The notes: a model not told the origin generated them from the letters alone. Positions 24,580 through 33,133 are shown, counted from the stretch's first letter. The stretch: 42,284 bases of DNA from an uncultured bacterium (GCA_946056135.1 CAMGIN010000012.1:1-42284), one strand, 5' to 3'. Numbers and translations are program-made.

Positions 24580-24661
24580 TGATATGATAAGAGTACATTA
24601 CCCAATACAGAGGGAACGGTGCTGTTGCTGCCGGTTCGAAGAAATAAGGAAGGTCATCGCC

Positions 24662-25774
24662 ATGAAAACGCCTGTGAAACTGCTGATCATCAACCCCGGC
24701 TCTACCTCCACCAAGGTGAGCTATTTTGAAGACGAAAAGAATGTGTACACCGAGAGCATCTTCCACGATGCTCCGGAGCTGCTGCAATATCCCACCACCA
24801 ACGACCAGATGCCAATGCGCAAGCAGGTGATTCTGGACTTCCTGCTCTCCCACGGTATGACCCCCGCGGATATGGATGTGTTTGTGGGCCGGGGTGGCTG
24901 CGCCTATTCACAGAAATCCGGTGTGATGGAAATTGACAGGCAGTTAGTGGATGATACTGCTGCCGACAAGGGCGGAAGCGATCACCCGGCGAAGCTGGGG
25001 GTCATGTTGGCCTATGCGCTGGGTACTGAGTACGGCAAGCCCATGTACACTGTGAACCCTACCAATGTGGATGAACTGTGTGACTATGCACGTATCACCG
25101 GTATTCAGGGACTCTACCGCAGAGCCCAGACCCATGTGCTGAACCAGAAGGGCATCGCGGCCATTCATGCCAAAAAGCTGGGGAAGCGCTACGAAGACCT
25201 GAACCTGATTGTCTGCCATGTGGACGGCGGCATCACTGTCACCGCTCACAAAGCAGGCCGAATGATTGACAGCACGGAAGGCGCCGGCGGTGACGGCCCC
25301 TTCACCCCCACCCGGCTTGGCTCGATCCCGGTGATGGAGGTGCTGCAATATTTGGATCAGGGTCACACCACGGCCCAGATGCGGGCTATGCTGTCCCGTT
25401 CCGGTGGTTTTGTCAGTCACTTCGGTACCTCCGACGCGGCAAAGATCCATGCAATGGTTGAGAGCGGAGACAAGAAAGCTGTAACCGTGTGGAACGCAAT
25501 GATCTACCAGCTCTGCAAGTCCATTGGCTGCATGGCGGCAGTGCTGGAGGGCAGGGTGGACGGCATTCTGCTTACCGGCGGTCTGATGCGTTATACTGAC
25601 ATTCAGGAGGGAGTGGAATCGCGCTGCGGCTGGATCGCTCCGATTTCGGTCTACCCTGGCGAATGTGAGCAGGAAGCAATGGCGGATGCCGTCCTGGAGG
25701 TCCTCCGAGGCCAGCGGCAAGCCAATCGATATACGGGTTCTCCTGTTTTCAGAGGCTTTGATTGGGAGAAATAA
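24662..25774 (+). CDS. buk: Butyrate kinase family enzyme
   Basis: Acetokinase-superfamily enzyme of 370 residues, interconverting butyryl phosphate and butyrate with ATP. Seen: INPGSTSTKVSYFEDE at the start, FVGRGGCAYSQKSGVM, VNPTNVDELCDYARITG, the HVDGGITVTAHKAGRMID phosphate region and ILLTGGLMRY near the C-terminus. The Asn-Pro-Gly-Ser-Thr-Ser-Thr-Lys start fits Buk rather than acetate kinase. ATG at 24662 has AAGGAAGG upstream; a TATGAT at 24583-24588 may be its -10. It stands alone, with no phosphotransbutyrylase gene beside it, so a branched-chain or propionate substrate is possible. Confidence 0.92.
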   Translation: MKTPVKLLIINPGSTSTKVSYFEDEKNVYTESIFHDAPELLQYPTTNDQMPMRKQVILDFLLSHGMTPADMDVFVGRGGCAYSQKSGVMEIDRQLVDDTAADKGGSDHPAKLGVMLAYALGTEYGKPMYTVNPTNVDELCDYARITGIQGLYRRAQTHVLNQKGIAAIHAKKLGKRYEDLNLIVCHVDGGITVTAHKAGRMIDSTEGAGGDGPFTPTRLGSIPVMEVLQYLDQGHTTAQMRAMLSRSGGFVSHFGTSDAAKIHAMVESGDKKAVTVWNAMIYQLCKSIGCMAAVLEGRVDGILLTGGLMRYTDIQEGVESRCGWIAPISVYPGECEQEAMADAVLEVLRGQRQANRYTGSPVFRGFDWEK

Positions 25775-25823
25775 TGCCGGACGGGAAGCGGTCCGGAAAA
25801 CGCATTGTTGAAAATACACGAAA

Positions 25824-25855
25824 GCAGGAGCTTCTCATTTTTGAGAAGCTCCCGC
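25824..25855. terminator. Hairpin between convergent buk and sugar permease genes
   Basis: GCAGGAGCTTCTCA (25824-25837) pairs with TGAGAAGCTCCCGC (25842-25855) with one mismatch and a short T-rich loop. T-tracts on either side are weak, so the direction of action is uncertain. Confidence 0.65.
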
Positions 25856-25876
25856 TGCGATTTCGGGATTGTGCGG

Positions 25877-26734
25877 TTAACCCTTGACACCGCCGGCGGT
25901 GAGGCCGCTGGTCAGGTTCTTTTCGATGGACATAAACAGAATGACCACCGGGATGATGGCGAAGATGGAGGCAGCGAACAGGTACTGCCACTCGATCATG
26001 TTGTAGCCGTTGAAGATGTTGATACCGACGGTCAGCGGTTTTAAGGTGTCGGTGGAGATCAGGCACAGAGCCACGGTGTACTCATTCCAGGCATTGATGA
26101 AGATGAAGATCAGGGTGGTGACGATGCCGGGGGCGGCTACGGGCAGCAGTACCTTGAACATGGCCTGGATCCGGTTGCAGCCGTCGATGGTGGCGGCCTG
26201 CTCCATCTCGGCGGAGATGCTCATGAAGGTGCCCCGCAGCAGCCAGATGGTGAAGGCCTGGTTGAAAGCCGCGTTGATGAAGATCAGGCCCAGCAGGGAG
26301 TTGGTCAGGCCAAACATCTGCATGACCTTATAGATACCGATCAGCAGCACCACGGGGGCGAACATCTGGGACACGATGATGAAGCCCAGGAAGGCGGTCT
26401 GGCCCTTGAACTTCATACGGGCCAGGGCGTAGGCCGCGGGGATGCCGCAGACCATGGCGATGGCGGTGGACCCGGCGGCGATGACGATGGAGTTGAGCAT
26501 GTACCTCGCCATAGGTGCTTTCTGCCAGATGTCGATAAAGTTCGACCACATGACGTTGATCGGGAAGATCGTACCGTTGATGGCAAAAATCTCGGACCGG
26601 CTCTTGAGGGCCGTGCAGGCCATGACGAAGTAGGGATACAGAATGAACAGGCAGATGAGCGCCACCACGAAATACAGCAATACCCGGCTTAGCAGCTTGC
26701 CCCAGTTGATACGGATGTTGTCAGCCATGATCAT
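25877..26734 (-). CDS. Sugar ABC transporter permease, MalG type
   Basis: CUT1-family permease of 285 residues with six helices. The EAA motif region is EMEQAATIDGCNRIQAMFKV followed by LLPVAAPGIVT, and the end (EKNLTSGLTAGGVKG) is the classic MalG tail. The ATG overlaps the stop of the upstream permease by four bases (ATGA), so the two are translationally coupled. It is the last gene of the operon; no ATPase gene follows, so a shared MsmX/UgpC-type ATPase elsewhere must energise it. Confidence 0.93.
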   Translation of the reverse strand: MIMADNIRINWGKLLSRVLLYFVVALICLFILYPYFVMACTALKSRSEIFAINGTIFPINVMWSNFIDIWQKAPMARYMLNSIVIAAGSTAIAMVCGIPAAYALARMKFKGQTAFLGFIIVSQMFAPVVLLIGIYKVMQMFGLTNSLLGLIFINAAFNQAFTIWLLRGTFMSISAEMEQAATIDGCNRIQAMFKVLLPVAAPGIVTTLIFIFINAWNEYTVALCLISTDTLKPLTVGINIFNGYNMIEWQYLFAASIFAIIPVVILFMSIEKNLTSGLTAGGVKG

Positions 26735-27624
26735 TCATCTCCTTTCTTCAGGGTAGAGACCATGTAGATGCTGGCGCAGACCAGCAGAATCAGGAAGCCT
26801 ATGACGGAAACAGCGGCGGCTTCCCCCTGCTTGCCGTTGTAGAAAGCCAGCTTGTACAGGTAAGTAACCAGGGTGTCGGTGCGGCTGGCGGGGTCGCCTT
26901 TGGTGATGGTCCAGACGATAGGGAAGGAGTTGAACACGTAGATGATGTTCAGCACGGTGGCCACGGTCAGGCTGGGCTTGACCAAGGGCAGGGTAATGTG
27001 GCCCAGTTTCTGCCAGTAGTTGGCGCCGTCCACTGTGGCAGCTTCGTAGTAGCTGGCGTCAATGCTCTGCAGGCCGGATAGGGCGGTGAAGCAGACGAAG
27101 GGGATGGTGACGAAAATGCCGCAGGCGATTTCCCAGGCGAAGAAAGCTTCGGGGGCAGGGGTCCAGTTGACATTCCGCTCAATGATGCCCAAGGTCTTGA
27201 GCAGGGTGTTCAGAGCACCGTAATCCGTGTCGATGATGAACTTCCAGACGCTGGCCTGAATGACCAGTGTGGTGGCCCAGGGGAAAACCACAATGGCGCG
27301 GGCAATCTTGCGGCCTTTGAACTCGTTGTTCAGAAGCAATGCCAGAATGAAGCCCAGAACCGTGGACAGGCCCACCACCAGAATGGTCCAGATGATGGTA
27401 TTCTTCAGAACAAGACCGAATTTGGCGCTTTTCAGAACCTTTGAGAAGTTGTCAAATCCGCAGAAGCCCTTTACAAGGCCGGCCTTTGTGACCTGGCTGA
27501 AGGCCATACGGAAAACGAATCCGATCGGAACGATGATGAAAATTGCCATCAGAATGATGCTGGGCAGAATCCATAGATAGGGTTCCACCTTATTCAGGAG
27601 CGTATAAGGCTTTTTTCGTTTCAC
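26731..27624 (-). CDS. Sugar ABC transporter permease, MalF type
   Basis: CUT1-family permease of 297 residues, six helices, starting with a short basic N-terminus (KRKKPYTLLNKVEPYLW). The EAA loop is SYYEAATVDGANYWQKLGHI followed by TLPLVKPSL. It starts with GTG at 27624, supported by GGGAGG seven bases upstream. It is coupled to the MalG-type gene and lies about 190 bases after the binding-protein gene, with hairpins in the gap. Confidence 0.93.
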   Translation of the reverse strand: MKRKKPYTLLNKVEPYLWILPSIILMAIFIIVPIGFVFRMAFSQVTKAGLVKGFCGFDNFSKVLKSAKFGLVLKNTIIWTILVVGLSTVLGFILALLLNNEFKGRKIARAIVVFPWATTLVIQASVWKFIIDTDYGALNTLLKTLGIIERNVNWTPAPEAFFAWEIACGIFVTIPFVCFTALSGLQSIDASYYEAATVDGANYWQKLGHITLPLVKPSLTVATVLNIIYVFNSFPIVWTITKGDPASRTDTLVTYLYKLAFYNGKQGEAAAVSVIGFLILLVCASIYMVSTLKKGDE

Positions 27625-27680
27625 AATTGTACCTCCCTGTTTCTTAAGAAATACGCGTGGGATAAGCGACTGGAAACAAT

Positions 27681-27771
27681 GCAGCCACTTTCAAAATGTT
27701 GCGGCAGCGGGATGCAGCACTTTGAAAATGGCTGCAATCAAAGTGGGCCGGGCCAAACGGACCCGGCCCAC
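27681..27771 (-). terminator. Two hairpins between sugar-binding protein and permease genes
   Basis: GTGGGCCGGG (27743-27752) pairs perfectly with CCCGGCCCAC (27762-27771). Further on, GCAGCCACTTTCAAA (27681-27695) pairs with TTTGAAAATGGCTGC (27721-27735) with one wobble. On the - strand both follow the binding-protein stop. They have no long T-tract and probably act as mRNA 3'-end stabilisers or partial terminators. Confidence 0.65.
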
Positions 27772-27812
27772 CTCTTATGCTAAATCACGCAGTGATCTAT
27801 CTCGCGCAGCGA

Positions 27813-29102
27813 TTAGCCAGCGATTTCAGCCTGGAGAGCATCCAGCAGCTCCTGAACGTTGCCGCCCAGCAGAGCCTGCTGCTCAACGTCGATGACACCC
27901 TGCTTCACGTCAGCCCACTCGGCCTTGGCGGTGGGGTAGAATTTCGCGGAGCCAACGATGTCGATCCAGGCGCCCATGGCGGGATCAGCAGCGGCGCAGG
28001 CCTCGCCACCGGCGGAGGTAGCGGGCAGGAAGCCTTCCATCAGAACCCACTCGGCGTAGGGCTCGTCATCATAGAAAGCGTCAACCACAGCGGTGATGGC
28101 AGCCATCTGCTCAGCGGTCTGGCCGTTGTCGAAGCACATGATGCGGTCCATAACGCCGGCGGAGACGGAGGTGCCGGAGTTGTTGGGGATGGCGGCGAAG
28201 CCATAGTTGACGCCAGCCTCACCGGCCTGAGAGGACAGGGCGTTGGGGGCGATCATCATAGCCAGCTTGCCGGCGCAGAACAGATCCTGCAGATCATAAC
28301 GGGTGTTGGTGGCGGGGTCGGAGTTGGTCAGGCCAGCCTTAACCAGGCCGACAGCATACTCAACAGCGGCCACGTTCTCGGCGGAGTTCAGAGCCCACTC
28401 GTCGTTGTCATCCACAAAGCCGCCGCCGTTGCCCCAGGTGTAGTAAGCAAACGCAGCCTGACCTTCGTCGGTGGTCATGTCAATGCCCCAGGGGTAAATG
28501 TCGGGGTCATAAGCCTGGATGGCTTCGCAGGCGGCGGTCAGTTCCTCCCAAGTGGTGGGAACTTCCACACCGGCGGCATCCAGAATGTCCTTGTTATAGT
28601 ACATAGCGCGGGCGGAAGCCAGGTCGGGAACGGCCCAGATGGTGCCGTCGATCTCGGACTGATCCAGGAAAGCCTGATAGAACTTGGCGTAGGTCTCAGC
28701 GGAGCACCACTCCTCAGCGGGCAGCAACAGGCCGTCAGCCTGGAAATCGGCGAAAACGTCGATGTTCAGCAGGTCGGGAGCCTGACCGTTGGCGATACGG
28801 GTGTTGACAACAGTGTAGATGTCGTTCCAGGAGACGCAGTCCACAACCAGGTCGATGCCGTCGTTGGCAGCTTCAAACTTCTTCTCAAATTCGGTCCACC
28901 AGTCACCGGTCTTCGGGCCGTACTGGGCGGCGATCATGGTGACGGTAACCTTCTCGCCGTCAGCGGCGGAAGCAGCAGGGGCCTGGGTCTCGGCGGGGGC
29001 CTCGGCGGCGGGGGCCTGGGTCTCGGCGGTCTTGCTGCCACCGCAGGCGGCCAGGGCCAGAACCATGGTCAGGACCAACAGCATTGCAATGAGCTTCTTC
29101 AT
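27813..29102 (-). CDS. Sugar-binding lipoprotein of CUT1 ABC importer
   Basis: Family 1 solute-binding protein of 429 residues. Lipoprotein signal: MKKLIAMLLVLTMVLALAAC with the cysteine at residue 20, then an Ala/Pro/Glu/Thr linker with a repeated AETQAPAA unit. The mature part has the usual pattern, e.g. ADFQADGLLLPAEEW, PDLASARAMYYNKDILDAAG and the YPWGIDMTTDEGQAAFAYY segment. ATG at 29102 has AGGAGG upstream; the longer frame to 29177 is discarded. Divergent from the hexosamine kinase and galE, which suggests that the substrate is a galactose/N-acetylhexosamine disaccharide such as lacto-N-biose or galacto-N-biose; this rests on context only. Confidence 0.92.
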   Translation of the reverse strand: MKKLIAMLLVLTMVLALAACGGSKTAETQAPAAEAPAETQAPAASAADGEKVTVTMIAAQYGPKTGDWWTEFEKKFEAANDGIDLVVDCVSWNDIYTVVNTRIANGQAPDLLNIDVFADFQADGLLLPAEEWCSAETYAKFYQAFLDQSEIDGTIWAVPDLASARAMYYNKDILDAAGVEVPTTWEELTAACEAIQAYDPDIYPWGIDMTTDEGQAAFAYYTWGNGGGFVDDNDEWALNSAENVAAVEYAVGLVKAGLTNSDPATNTRYDLQDLFCAGKLAMMIAPNALSSQAGEAGVNYGFAAIPNNSGTSVSAGVMDRIMCFDNGQTAEQMAAITAVVDAFYDDEPYAEWVLMEGFLPATSAGGEACAAADPAMGAWIDIVGSAKFYPTAKAEWADVKQGVIDVEQQALLGGNVQELLDALQAEIAG

Positions 29103-29168
29103 AGTTTTTCCTCCTAAATTTTCTGGGTGTGAATTTGTCTTTTTGAATAACAACTCACATCTGCTTCT

Positions 29169-29197
29169 AGTATACAATCTGAATTAGCAGAAGTCAA
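29169..29197 (-). promoter_or_regulatory. Promoter of sugar importer operon
   Basis: On the - strand TTGACT (29192-29197) and TATACT (29169-29174) with a 17-base spacer, 67 bases before the binding-protein start. Confidence 0.75.
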
Positions 29198-29260
29198 TTA
29201 AAAAATGTTTTACGGATGGCTCCTTTTGTGCTAAATCCACAAAATTGGCTGTTTTTACAA

Positions 29261-29274
29261 TGGAAACGATTCCA
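29261..29274. promoter_or_regulatory. Likely LacI/CcpA-family operator
   Basis: TGGAAACGATTCCA is a 14-base near-palindrome with the central CG of LacI-family operators. It matches the catabolite-response consensus TGWAANCGNTNWCA except at the two W positions. It lies between the divergent promoters, 64 and 52 bases upstream of the two -35 boxes. No LacI-type gene is in the window. Confidence 0.6.
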
Positions 29275-29325
29275 AATTGTGCATTTTTAAGCAGGAAAAA
29301 ACCGGGAAAAAACCGCCAAAAGAGG

Positions 29326-29354
29326 TTGCAACAGCCGTTTTCCTGTGGTATACT
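29326..29354 (+). promoter_or_regulatory. Promoter of hexosamine kinase-galE operon
   Basis: TTGCAA (29326-29331) and TATACT (29349-29354) with a 17-base spacer, giving a leader of about 110 bases before the kinase start. The 371-base gap 29103-29473 holds this, the divergent promoter and the operator, and no gene. Confidence 0.75.
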
Positions 29355-29473
29355 GAAAGAAATACAGGACGGTTAGTTTTTGCATTTGCATTTTTCAACT
29401 GTGTATTTGCAGAAATGTAACTGACTTTCCGTATGCGGGAATCAATAAAACATACATGGAGGGAGCTTTCTTT

Positions 29474-30595
29474 ATGCGTCAGATTTTCATTCCCGAAAAG
29501 GACCCAGTTCTCGCCGAAGTGCTGGAAGCCTTTGACTTCCCGGCCACTTTGCTTGGCGCGGTCCGCTATGGCCAGGGACACATCAACGATACCTTCTGTG
29601 TCCTGTGCCAGCCCCAGGAAGGGGACTGCGTCCGCTTCATTCTCCAGGGCCTGAGCAGTGCGGCCTTCCCCCATCCGGAGGAGCTGATGGAGAACTTCAT
29701 CGGCATCACCTCCTACCTGCGCCAAAAGATCATTGCCAATGGCGGCGACCCTATGCGGGAGACCCTGAGCCTGGTGAAGACTCGGGATGGCAAGGATTTC
29801 TATACCGACAGCAGCGGAAAGGTCTGGCGGCTGACTCCCTTCATTGAAAATACTGACTGTTTCCAGTCTGCTACACCGGAGCTGTTCGAAGCCTCCGCCC
29901 GGACCTTCGGCAGATTCCAATACATGCTTCAGGGCTATCCTGCCGAGACCCTCCATGAGACCATTGTCAAGTTCCACGACACCGAGGACCGCTTTGCCAA
30001 GTTTGTGGCTGCTCTGGAGGCGGACAAGCTGGGAAGAGCCAAGGACATTCCGGCGGAAATCCAATTCGTCCTGGACCGGAAGACCGACTGCTCCGTGGCG
30101 CTGCAGGCCCTGCGGGAAGGAAAGCTCCCCCTGCGGGTCACCCACAACGACACCAAGCTGAACAACATCCTCATCGACCGGGGCACCCACCAGGGTATCT
30201 GCGTCATTGACCTGGACACAACCATGCCGGGCCTGAGCATCAACGACTTCGGCGACTCCATTCGCTTTGGCGCCAACCACTCCAAGGAGGATGAGAAGGA
30301 CCTGACCAAGGTGAACTTTGACATTGATCTGTACGAGGTCTATACCCGGGGCTTCCTGGAAGGGGCCCAGGGCAGCCTGACCTCTGCGGAACTGGAGTAT
30401 TTGCCCTGGGGCGCCCGGCTCATGACCCTGGAATGCGGCATCCGGTTCCTGACGGATTACTTAGACGGCGACCACTACTTCCGCATCCACTACCCCGAGC
30501 AGAACCTGGACCGCTGCCGCACCCAGTTCAAGCTGGTGAAGGACATGGAAGAGCAGTTCGAGGCCATGGCTGCGGTGGTTGCCAAGTACGCGTAA
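29474..30595 (+). CDS. nahK: N-acetylhexosamine 1-kinase-like protein (APH fold)
   Basis: Aminoglycoside-phosphotransferase-fold kinase of 373 residues. Catalytic motif LRVTHNDTKLNNILID (His224, Asp226) and metal-binding motif GICVIDLDTTMPGLSINDFG are clear. The length, the start with YGQGHINDTFCVL and the galE neighbour match bifidobacterial NahK, which makes GlcNAc/GalNAc 1-phosphate in the lacto-N-biose pathway. A related homoserine- or choline-kinase-type function cannot be excluded. ATG at 29474 is chosen; the earlier ATG at 29456 overlaps the GGAGG ribosome binding site. The lacto-N-biose phosphorylase and the uridylyltransferase that complete the pathway are not in the window. Confidence 0.8.
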   Translation: MRQIFIPEKDPVLAEVLEAFDFPATLLGAVRYGQGHINDTFCVLCQPQEGDCVRFILQGLSSAAFPHPEELMENFIGITSYLRQKIIANGGDPMRETLSLVKTRDGKDFYTDSSGKVWRLTPFIENTDCFQSATPELFEASARTFGRFQYMLQGYPAETLHETIVKFHDTEDRFAKFVAALEADKLGRAKDIPAEIQFVLDRKTDCSVALQALREGKLPLRVTHNDTKLNNILIDRGTHQGICVIDLDTTMPGLSINDFGDSIRFGANHSKEDEKDLTKVNFDIDLYEVYTRGFLEGAQGSLTSAELEYLPWGARLMTLECGIRFLTDYLDGDHYFRIHYPEQNLDRCRTQFKLVKDMEEQFEAMAAVVAKYA

Positions 30596-30596
30596 A

Positions 30597-30763
30597 ATAG
30601 TGTGGAGTGTGGAGTTTGGAGTGTGGAGTTACCTGTGTCCGGCTGCGGTGTGACGACTCTTTTCCACGCTCCGATACAGAAAAGATTGACAGAATTGTAT
30701 TTTGGATTAATATGTATGGTGAAGAATAACTTCACTCTCCACTCTCAACTCTCCACTCTGAGG
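30597..30763. repeat. Inverted repeat of GTGGAGT-type words between nahK and galE
   Basis: The left arm (30597-30630) repeats GTGGAGT or TTGGAGT four times. The right arm (about 30730-30763) has the complementary words CACTCTCCACTCTCAACTC and CTCCACTCT. The centre of about 100 bases is AT-richer with no gene. The two genes are likely cotranscribed across it, with a long hairpin in the mRNA. Confidence 0.7.
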
Positions 30764-30807
30764 AGAGCATCCAGCGTGAATCAACAATATATATGGAGGT
30801 AACGACT

Positions 30808-31824
30808 ATGAACATTCTTGTGACCGGCGGCGCGGGGTATATCGGGTCTCATACTTGTCTGGAGCTGCTGAATAGCGGCTATGGCGTTGTGGTGGTGGAC
30901 AACCTGTGCAACTCCAACCCCAAGAGCCTGGACCGGGTGGAGGCCCTGACCGGCAAGAAGCTGAAATTCTATGAAGGCGACGTCCGGGATGAGGCCCTGC
31001 TGCGGAAGATTTTCGCCGAGAACGATATCTCCGCCGTTATCCACTTTGCGGGTCTGAAGGCTGTGGGCGAGTCCGTGGCCCAGCCCTGGCGCTACTACGA
31101 CAACAACCTGAACTCCACCCTGGTGCTGACCAAGGTCATGGGCGAAGTCGGGGTTAAGCGGATCATCTTCTCCTCCTCCGCCACGGTCTACTCCGGCGAC
31201 AACGAGATGCCCCTGCGGGAGACCAGCCGCACCGGCAACTGCACCAATCCCTACGGCTGGACCAAGTACATGACCGAGCAGATCCTCTCCGGCATGTCCC
31301 ACGCGGATCCGGAGTGGAGCATTGTGCTGCTGCGCTACTTCAACCCCATCGGCGCCCACGAGTCCGGCAGGATCGGCGAAGATCCCCGGGGCATTCCCAA
31401 CAACCTGATGCCCTACATCACCCAGGTTGCCATCGGCCGCCGGGAGTTCCTGAGCGTCTACGGCAATGACTACGACACCCACGACGGCACTGGTGTCCGG
31501 GACTACATCCATGTAGTGGACCTGGCCAAGGGCCATGTGGCCGCTGTCAAGTATGTGGTGGGCAACCAGGGCTGTGAAGTTTTCAACCTGGGAACCGGAA
31601 CCGGCTACAGCGTGCTGGACATGGTGAAGGCCTTTGAGGAAGCCAACAACCTGACCCTGCCCTACAAGATTGTGGACCGCCGTCCGGGGGATCTCGCCAC
31701 CTGCTATGCGGACCCTGCCAAGAGCGCGGAAGTCCTGGGCTGGAAGGCCGAAAAGAATCTGGTGGACATGTGCCGGGATTCCTGGCGCTGGCAGAGCCAG
31801 AACCCCATGGGCTACGGAGAATAA
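30808..31824 (+). CDS. galE: UDP-glucose 4-epimerase
   Basis: Short-chain dehydrogenase-type epimerase interconverting UDP-galactose and UDP-glucose (often also the N-acetyl forms). 338 residues, the standard length. NAD-binding MNILVTGGAGYIGSHT at the start, FSSSATVYSG with the catalytic Ser/Thr, and Y149-K153 in NPYGWTKYM. C-terminal landmarks: DYIHVVDLAKGHVAA and RRPGDLATCYADPAKS. ATG at 30808 follows GGAGG by seven bases. It lies after nahK across a repeat, and ends in a clear terminator; together they fit galactose-containing disaccharide use. Confidence 0.96.
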   Translation: MNILVTGGAGYIGSHTCLELLNSGYGVVVVDNLCNSNPKSLDRVEALTGKKLKFYEGDVRDEALLRKIFAENDISAVIHFAGLKAVGESVAQPWRYYDNNLNSTLVLTKVMGEVGVKRIIFSSSATVYSGDNEMPLRETSRTGNCTNPYGWTKYMTEQILSGMSHADPEWSIVLLRYFNPIGAHESGRIGEDPRGIPNNLMPYITQVAIGRREFLSVYGNDYDTHDGTGVRDYIHVVDLAKGHVAAVKYVVGNQGCEVFNLGTGTGYSVLDMVKAFEEANNLTLPYKIVDRRPGDLATCYADPAKSAEVLGWKAEKNLVDMCRDSWRWQSQNPMGYGE

Positions 31825-31831
31825 GGAACCA

Positions 31832-31866
31832 AAAAGCAGCGCCTGCACACAGCGGGCGCTGCTTTT
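31832..31866 (+). terminator. Terminator after galE
   Basis: Perfect 12-base stem AAAAGCAGCGCC (31832-31843) with GGCGCTGCTTTT (31855-31866), including the T-tract. Confidence 0.9.
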
Positions 31867-31939
31867 GTATGAAAGGGGAGCGGAGCAACGGCTGGAGGAC
31901 ATTTGTCTTTGATATAAAAACATTTTCTTGTTTCCGCTC

Positions 31940-31968
31940 TTGACCTTCCAAGCTTTGGGTGTTAGAAT
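31940..31968 (+). promoter_or_regulatory. Promoter of ilvE
   Basis: TTGACC at 31940-31945 and TAGAAT at 31963-31968, with a 17-base spacer, 37 bases before the ilvE start. Confidence 0.7.
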
Positions 31969-32004
31969 AGAAAAAGTCTATAAAGCAGAGAGGTGCTTGA
32001 TATT

Positions 32005-33015
32005 ATGGAAAAAAAGAACATTGACTGGAGCAGCCTGGGATTTGGCTATGTGAAAACCGACCTGCGCTATGTCTCCAATTATAAAGACGGCGCTTGGGAT
32101 GACGGCTGCCTGACCGAGGATGCCACCGTTACCATCAGCGAGTGTGCCTGTGTCCTGCAGTACGCCCAGACCTGCTTCGAGGGTCTGAAGGCTTACACCA
32201 CTGAGGACGGCCATATCGTCTGCTTCCGCCCCGACCTGAACGCCCAGCGTATGGCAAACTCTGCCCGCCGTCTGAAGATGCCCGCCTTCCCCGAGGACCG
32301 GTTTGTCCAGGCTGTGGTGGAGACTGTCCGGGCCAATGCCCAGTGGGTGCCCCCCTTCGGCTCCGGCGCTACCATGTATGTCCGTCCCTATATGTTCGGC
32401 AGCGATGCCATCATCGGCGTCAAGCCCGCCACCGAGTACCAGTTCCGGGTCTTTGTCACTCCTGTTGGCCCCTACTTCAAGGGCGGCGTCAAGCCTCTGA
32501 CCGTTCGCATTTCCGACCTGGACCGGGCAGCCCCCAAGGGTACCGGCCACGTCAAGGCCGGACTGAACTACGCCATGAGCCTTTACAACATCGTGGACGC
32601 CCACGAGCAGGGCTATGACGAGAACGTCTACGTGGACTCCGCCACCCGGACCCACATCGAGGAGACCGGCGGCGCCAACATCATCTTCGTCAGCGGCAAC
32701 ACTCTGGTAACGCCCAAGTCTGATACCATCCTGCCCTCCATCACCCGCCGCTCCCTGCTGCAGGTTGCTAAGGACTATCTGGGTATGGAAGTGGAGGAGC
32801 GCCCTGTGGCCCTGTCCGAGATTGGCGAGTTCACTGAGTGCGGCCTGTGCGGCACTGCGGCGGTCATCTCTCCCGTGGGTACCATCGTGGATCATGGCAA
32901 GGAGATCCACTACGCCGGTATGGGCCCCACCATCCAGAAGCTGTACGACACCCTGACCGGCATCCAGATGGGCCGCCTGCCGGCTCCCGAGGGCTGGATC
33001 ACGGTTATTGCGTAA
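32005..33015 (+). CDS. ilvE: Branched-chain amino acid aminotransferase
   Basis: Fold-type IV PLP enzyme of 336 residues, moving the amino group between glutamate and Val/Leu/Ile in the last step of their synthesis. The Schiff-base lysine is Lys184 in TGHVKAGLNYAMS. Other landmarks: QTCFEGLKAY, MYVRPYMFGSD and ETGGANIIFV, and the phosphate-binding GLCGTAAVISPVG. It matches the longer (class II) bacterial form. ATG at 32005 has AGAGAGG upstream at a longish 11-base gap. It has its own promoter and is separated from the ilvA operon by a T-box leader. Confidence 0.95.
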   Translation: MEKKNIDWSSLGFGYVKTDLRYVSNYKDGAWDDGCLTEDATVTISECACVLQYAQTCFEGLKAYTTEDGHIVCFRPDLNAQRMANSARRLKMPAFPEDRFVQAVVETVRANAQWVPPFGSGATMYVRPYMFGSDAIIGVKPATEYQFRVFVTPVGPYFKGGVKPLTVRISDLDRAAPKGTGHVKAGLNYAMSLYNIVDAHEQGYDENVYVDSATRTHIEETGGANIIFVSGNTLVTPKSDTILPSITRRSLLQVAKDYLGMEVEERPVALSEIGEFTECGLCGTAAVISPVGTIVDHGKEIHYAGMGPTIQKLYDTLTGIQMGRLPAPEGWITVIA

Positions 33016-33032
33016 TTTCGTGCCTTACCGGC

Positions 33033-33057
33033 AGGGGAGGGTCGGTGACCCTCCCCT
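33033..33057. repeat. Short perfect palindrome after ilvE
   Basis: AGGGGAGGGTC (33033-33043), loop GGT, GACCCTCCCCT (33047-33057). The same word is in the arms of the repeat at 6126-6324. It may form the 3' end hairpin of the ilvE mRNA but has no T-tract. Confidence 0.7.
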
Positions 33058-33098
33058 ACGGATATATCTTTCTGCCCCGGACTTTTGTTTTTCAGTGC

Positions 33099-33127
33099 TT
33101 GACACTTTGGGGAAAAGGTGTTATAAT
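33099..33127 (+). promoter_or_regulatory. Sigma-A promoter of the ilvA-ilvC operon
   Basis: Perfect TTGACA (33099-33104) and perfect TATAAT (33122-33127) with a 17-base spacer. Transcription should start near 33134, at the T-box leader. Confidence 0.88.
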
Positions 33128-33133
33128 CACCGC

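Noticed and set aside
27777..29117. A 446-codon open frame on the + strand opposite the sugar-binding protein gene
   Set aside because: Antisense shadow of a clear lipoprotein gene with signal peptide and ribosome binding site.
33033..33057. Intrinsic terminator after ilvE
   Set aside because: The stem is strong but no T-tract follows on either strand, and the same word occurs in a repeat at 6126-6324, so it is listed as a repeat.
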